From Streptomyces sp. NBC_00249 (lineage in GTDB: Bacteria > Actinomycetota > Actinomycetes > Streptomycetales > Streptomycetaceae), in assembly GCF_026342355.1 (NCBI RefSeq), contig NZ_JAPEMV010000012.1:62001-126000 (forward strand): a DNA stretch of 64,000 nt, read 5' to 3'. Position numbers and translations under genes: made by a program. This document shows positions 61,101 to 64,000 of this stretch, piece by piece. The notes under the pieces were generated by a model, which worked only from the letters and a program-made list of their open reading frames with translations, did no database searches and was not told the origin of the DNA. Each line of letters begins with the position of its first letter. The stretch's first letter is position 1.

Positions 61101-63928
61101 CGCAGGACGTCGAGGGCCGATCCGCCGGCGGCGCCGTCCGGGGTGGCGGCGGCGTCGGGAGTGTCCTCGGCCGCCGTGGCCGCGCGGGGGCGGCCGGCGG
61201 GCAGGGTGACCTCGGGGGCCTGCTCGCAGGGGCTGGACAGGAAGTCGAAGGTGGCGCCGATCTCCAGGGGCCGGGTGAGCCGGTCGTTGAAGAGCCGTTC
61301 GTGGATCAGCGGGGCCCCCGCGACGTAGGCGGCGCCGACGACCTGGAGCAGTGGGCGCAGGGACTCGGAGTCGGTGTCGAGGGCGACGGCGGGTACGTCC
61401 GCGCCGGCGGCGGTGAGGGCGCTCAGCACCCGGCCGGGGCCGACCTCGACGAACAGGTCGACGTCCTCGGCGGCGGCCTTGACGGCCTGGGCGAACAGCA
61501 CGGGGTCGGTGATCTGGCGGTGCAGCAGTTTGGGGAGGTCGCTGTCGGCGCGCAGGTCCTCGCCGGTGACGGTGGAGACGATGCGGCGGTCCACGGCGCC
61601 GAAGGGGACGCCGGTGATCCAGTCCCCGAAGGAGTCGGCGGCCGGGGCGACCAGCGGCGAGTGGAAGGCGTGCGAGACGGCGAGGCGGGTGCAGGTGACC
61701 CCGGCCCGTGCGGCGCGCCCGGCGACGGCCTCGACGGCGTCGACGGGTCCGGCCAGGACGGTCTGGCCGGGGCTGTTGAACCCGGCGATGACGACGGGCA
61801 GGCCTTCGGCGAGGGAGGTGGCCGTGTCGGGGGCGGCGGCGATCGAGGCCATGGTGCCGGAGGCGCTGTGTTCGGCCATGGTGCGGCCGCGGACCCGGGC
61901 GACCTCCAGCAGGGCGGGGGCGTCGAGGGCGCCCGCCCAGTGCAGGGCGGAGAGTTCGCCGAGGCTGTGGCCGACGGCGACGTCGGCCTCGATGCCGAGG
62001 GATTCCAGGACGCGCAGGCCCGCCGTGGAGCCGGTGACGATGCGCGGCTGGGCCACGCCGGTCGCCACCATGTCGCCGGCGGCGGGCAGTGCGGCCCGCT
62101 CGTACACCTCGGCGGCCTCGGTGAAGCGGCGGCGCAGCGCGCCTCCGCCGGTGCCGTGGCCGGAGCCCTGGCCGGGGAAGAGGAAGCCGATGCGGGGCGT
62201 GTCGGTGGCCCTGCCGAGCAGGGTGCGGCCGTCGCCGGCGGGGAGGGTGAGGGCGCCCTCGTCGAGGGCTTCGACGATGTGGCGCAGCCGTAGTTCGGCG
62301 TCGTCGGGGGAGGTGGTGACCACGGCCGCGCGGTAGGGCAGTTCGCGCAGTTCGCGCTGGAGGGTGGCGGCGAGGTCGCCGAGCTGGGCGTAGGACAGTC
62401 CGGCGGCGAAGGCGCCGACCTCGGCTGCGCGGGCGCGCAGGGCCTGCGGGGAGTCGCCGTCCAGCAGGAGCAGTTCGGCGTCCTGGAGGGAGCCCGCGAG
62501 GGTCGTGGTGCGCCGGCTGGGTGCGGTGCGCCGCTTGGGCGGGGTCTTGTCGAGGACCACGTGGGTGTTGATGCCACCGAAGCCCATGGCGGTGACGGCC
62601 GCGCGCAGGGGTGCGCCGTCGGGCCAGGCCTCGGCCTTGCGCAGCACGCGCAGGTTGGCCCCGTCGGCGGTGAGGAGCTCGTGCGGGTCGACGCAGCCGA
62701 TGGCGGGGGGCAGGACGCCCGCGTCGACGGCCATGGTGGCCTTGATGAGTCCGGCGATGCCGGCGGCGGCCTTGGTGTGCCCGATCATGCCCTTGACGGA
62801 GGTGATGGCGGCGTGGGGGGCGGTGGGGTCGTCCGCGGCGCGGGCGCCCATGATCGCCCGGAGTTCGGTGGCGTCGCCGACGGCGGTGCCGGTGCCGTGG
62901 CCCTCGAAGAGCGGGACGGTCCCGACGCCGAAGCCGGCCCGGTCGTAGGCGCGGCTCATGGCCAGCTGGTAGCCGCTGACCTCGGGGCGGGTGATGCCGC
63001 CCTGGCCGTCGGAGGCGATGCCCCAGCCCGCGACGGTCGCGTAGACGCGGCGGCCCTGGGCGAGGGCGTCCTCCTCGCGCATCAGGACGACCATGCCGCA
63101 GCCCTCGCCGGGCCAGAAGCCGTTGGAGCCGCGGTCGTAGAGCCGCATCTCCTTCCTGGCGAGGGCGCCGGTCTTGGCGAACCCGATGATCTCGAAGGGG
63201 TCGATGGACAGGTCGACGCCGCCCGCCACGACGACGTCGAGGTCTCCGCCGACGAGGGATCCGGCGGCGGTGGTGACCGACAGGAGCGAGGAGGAGCAGG
63301 CCCCGTCGACGGTGTAGCCGCCGCCGCCCAGGTCGAAGTGGTTGCAGATGCGGCCGGCGATGGTGTTGGAGAGGCCGCCGGCGAGGGTGTCCTCGTCGAT
63401 GGCCGGGAAGGGCTTTTTGTAGGCGTCCTCGACCCCGTCGAGGAAGTCGGCGAGGCGTTCGTCCTCCCAGTCCTGGCCCTTGAGGGCGGCGGCGAGCACG
63501 CGCCGTACGTACGGCCAGCGCAGCCGCATCACGTTGGCGCGGGAGAACTCTCCGGTGAGGGTGTTGCCGACGACGACTCCGGTGCGCGGCCGGGGCAGTC
63601 CCTCGCCGGCCCGGAAGCCTGCGTCGGACAGGGCGGCGGTGGCGGTGTCCAGGGCGAGCCAGTGCGTCAGGTCGGTGGACCGGTAGGTGCTGCCGGCGAT
63701 GCGGTGGGCGACGCGGTCGAAGCGGTAGCCGTCGATGACGGCGGCGTTGCGGGCGTAGAACCGGTCGGGGACCGTCGGGTCGGGGTCGTAGTAGTCGTCG
63801 AGGTTCATGCGTACGGCCGGCAGCCGGCGGAAGGCGCGGCGTCCGGCGATCGCGTTCTCCCACAGTTCCCGGTGGCTGGTGGCGTCGGGGTAGCGGGCCG
63901 CCATGCCGACGATGGCGATTCTGGTCAT
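58109..63928 (-). CDS. pksE: Iterative enediyne polyketide synthase PksE (KS-AT-ACP-KR-DH-PPTase)
   Basis: A 1939-residue type I PKS with the complete enediyne layout. KS: active Cys211 in VDGACSSSLL, His in EGHGTGTAVGD and GHTKAAAG. AT (about 520-880): VAVGHSLGELSAL. Central ACP (near 970): LIDELHMSSITVGQL with the pantetheine Ser. KR (about 1150-1450): LLVTGGAKGITAECAL. DH (about 1500-1750): product-template-like AGHLLDGNLLLPAVL. C-terminal PPTase (about 1780-1939): CDVEAVETRTGDQ and AAECLRKAGIL. It makes the linear polyene enediyne precursor. ATG 63928 overlaps the previous gene. Confidence 0.98.
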   Translation of the reverse strand: MTRIAIVGMAARYPDATSHRELWENAIAGRRAFRRLPAVRMNLDDYYDPDPTVPDRFYARNAAVIDGYRFDRVAHRIAGSTYRSTDLTHWLALDTATAALSDAGFRAGEGLPRPRTGVVVGNTLTGEFSRANVMRLRWPYVRRVLAAALKGQDWEDERLADFLDGVEDAYKKPFPAIDEDTLAGGLSNTIAGRICNHFDLGGGGYTVDGACSSSLLSVTTAAGSLVGGDLDVVVAGGVDLSIDPFEIIGFAKTGALARKEMRLYDRGSNGFWPGEGCGMVVLMREEDALAQGRRVYATVAGWGIASDGQGGITRPEVSGYQLAMSRAYDRAGFGVGTVPLFEGHGTGTAVGDATELRAIMGARAADDPTAPHAAITSVKGMIGHTKAAAGIAGLIKATMAVDAGVLPPAIGCVDPHELLTADGANLRVLRKAEAWPDGAPLRAAVTAMGFGGINTHVVLDKTPPKRRTAPSRRTTTLAGSLQDAELLLLDGDSPQALRARAAEVGAFAAGLSYAQLGDLAATLQRELRELPYRAAVVTTSPDDAELRLRHIVEALDEGALTLPAGDGRTLLGRATDTPRIGFLFPGQGSGHGTGGGALRRRFTEAAEVYERAALPAAGDMVATGVAQPRIVTGSTAGLRVLESLGIEADVAVGHSLGELSALHWAGALDAPALLEVARVRGRTMAEHSASGTMASIAAAPDTATSLAEGLPVVIAGFNSPGQTVLAGPVDAVEAVAGRAARAGVTCTRLAVSHAFHSPLVAPAADSFGDWITGVPFGAVDRRIVSTVTGEDLRADSDLPKLLHRQITDPVLFAQAVKAAAEDVDLFVEVGPGRVLSALTAAGADVPAVALDTDSESLRPLLQVVGAAYVAGAPLIHERLFNDRLTRPLEIGATFDFLSSPCEQAPEVTLPAGRPRAATAAEDTPDAAATPDGAAGGSALDVLRALVAERAELPPELVGDDISLIDELHMSSITVGQLVNQAAGRLGIAAAHVPTNFATATLIQLAEALETLADTAGSGPAGPTALVTGAAPWARPFAVDLEPVPLPPPPPAGSDGAWELYAPREHPYAQTLRQELERSGTGAGVLVWLPSPCPPEALEQALTAARSALAGDRARRFVLVQDGPGAAGLAKSLHLEAPHLRTTVVHTPATADSVARVLAEVAATTVFTEVHYDTDGTRRVPTLSVLPYEPARTEQVLDASDVLLVTGGAKGITAECALALAKETGARLALIGRSDPAEDPDVAANLRRMTDSGITVGYARADVTDPAATAEAVAALTGELGPVTAVLHGAGRNEPAALTALTADDFRRTFAPKVGGLHAVLGAVDQGALKLLVTFGSIIGRAGLRGEAHYATANEWLAAATEQVARDLPHCRALCLEWSVWSGVGMGEKLSVVESLTREGITPVTPDQGIEILLRLVRDPDAPVVSVVSGRTEGIETVRRALPPLPLLRFTGNPLVRYHGVELVTEVELNPGTDLYLAGHLLDGNLLLPAVLGMEAMVQVASAVTGRDSVPVIEDVRFLRPVVVPPGGSTRIRVAATVTGPDTVAVALHSAETGFAAEHFRGRLRYTRDLPVPDGPPAQTAPGLPDVPLDPAGDLYGGILFQGERFQRLRTFHRAAARHVDADVAIGAPGGWFAGFLPGTLLLADPGMRDALMHGNQVCVPDATLLPSGIERLYPLAAAAELTGELRYCATERYRDGDTYVYDIAVRTPDGTVVERWEGLTLHAVRKTDGQGPWVAPLLGSYLERTVEEVLGTRIAIAVEPDPAGHDPSVTGRRAATALALGRALGEATEVRYRPDGRPELPAGPQVSAAHGAGVTLGAVSDRTVACDVEAVETRTGDQWAGLLGEHAGLAALVAEESGEEPDTAATRVWSAAECLRKAGILSGAPLTAAPATRDNWVTFTSGGLRIATFATTLRGLPAPVVLAFLTDAPAPAPTGPSPS

Positions 63929-64000
63929 ACGGAGACCTCTTTCTTCTCCCTGGCCGCCCGCATCGAGGCGCACTTGCCGTGCTGGCAGGTGCCGGCGGCG
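63925..64000 (-). CDS. C-terminal fragment of an upstream enediyne-core gene
   Basis: Only the last 24 codons are in the window: a Cys-containing TCQHGKCASMRAAREKKEVSV and a TGA overlapping the PKS start. In many enediyne clusters the gene just before the PKS is the membrane protein UnbU (E5), following UnbL and UnbV. Position makes this likely, but the fragment is too short to identify. Confidence 0.6.
   Translation of the reverse strand, partial: AAGTCQHGKCASMRAAREKKEVSV

Overview
The window is GC-rich actinomycete DNA, almost certainly Streptomyces or a close relative. Third codon positions are strongly G/C, GTG starts are common, genes are packed with frequent ATGA overlaps, and mycothiol-type and AhpD-like enzymes are present. 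Most of it is one biosynthetic gene cluster for an enediyne. The diagnostic genes are an iterative enediyne polyketide synthase (58109-63928) and its hotdog thioesterase (57645-58112). SgcJ-type, flavin reductase, P450 and GMC oxidoreductase genes point to the nine-membered (C-1027-like) class. Both ends are cut: an MFS exporter runs off the left edge and a gene of the enediyne core operon runs off the right edge.

Layout. 1-9.8 kb: exporters, a CPA2 antiporter, a secreted protein, an AhpD-like protein and three tandem SgcJ-like NTF2-fold proteins. 10-27 kb: glycosyltransferase, O-methyltransferase, HpaB-type hydroxylase, P450, UDP-glucose dehydrogenase, UDP-glucuronate decarboxylase, sugar C-methyltransferase and several reductases, i.e. 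nucleotide-pentose assembly plus tailoring. 27-36.8 kb: aromatic amino-acid unit with halogenase, free-standing condensation enzyme, 4-hydroxymandelate synthase, MbtH protein, A-PCP protein, GlcD-type oxidase, racemase and aminotransferase. 36.9-40.5 kb: methyltransferase, two small enzymes and a nucleotidylyltransferase. 40.6-48.7 kb: a block that looks separate, with an SDR, a 23-codon ORF, a lone carrier protein, an XRE-TPR regulator, a proline-dehydrogenase-like protein, a PPTase, an ammonia-lyase-like protein without its cofactor tripeptide, and an AhpD-like protein. 48.7-64 kb: prephenate dehydrogenase, a second enediyne-type thioesterase, GMC oxidoreductase, StrR-like and AraC-like regulators, and the enediyne core operon.

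How it fits together (inference). The PKS and thioesterase make the polyene precursor, and core oxidoreductases help turn it into the enediyne. Prephenate dehydrogenase, HmaS, the GlcD-type oxidase and the HpgT-like aminotransferase form a complete route to 4-hydroxyphenylglycine. The adenylation pocket reads DVYHLGLVFK, close to known hydroxyphenylglycine codes. Halogenase, HpaB-type hydroxylase and O-methyltransferase would decorate the carrier-bound amino acid, and the free-standing condensation enzyme would attach it to the core. A UDP-pentose is made, C-methylated and transferred by the glycosyltransferase.

Regulation. Eight promoters share an element GCA-N6-GAGATG-N21 followed by a -10-like hexamer, so they probably form one co-regulated set. 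A separate TTGCCAA/TTGGCAA operator family surrounds the XRE-TPR regulator and may define a small peptide-responsive circuit. A third repeated motif (TSAAGCAAC) lies in the 50.5-53.6 kb operon. I saw no tRNA, rRNA or CRISPR.
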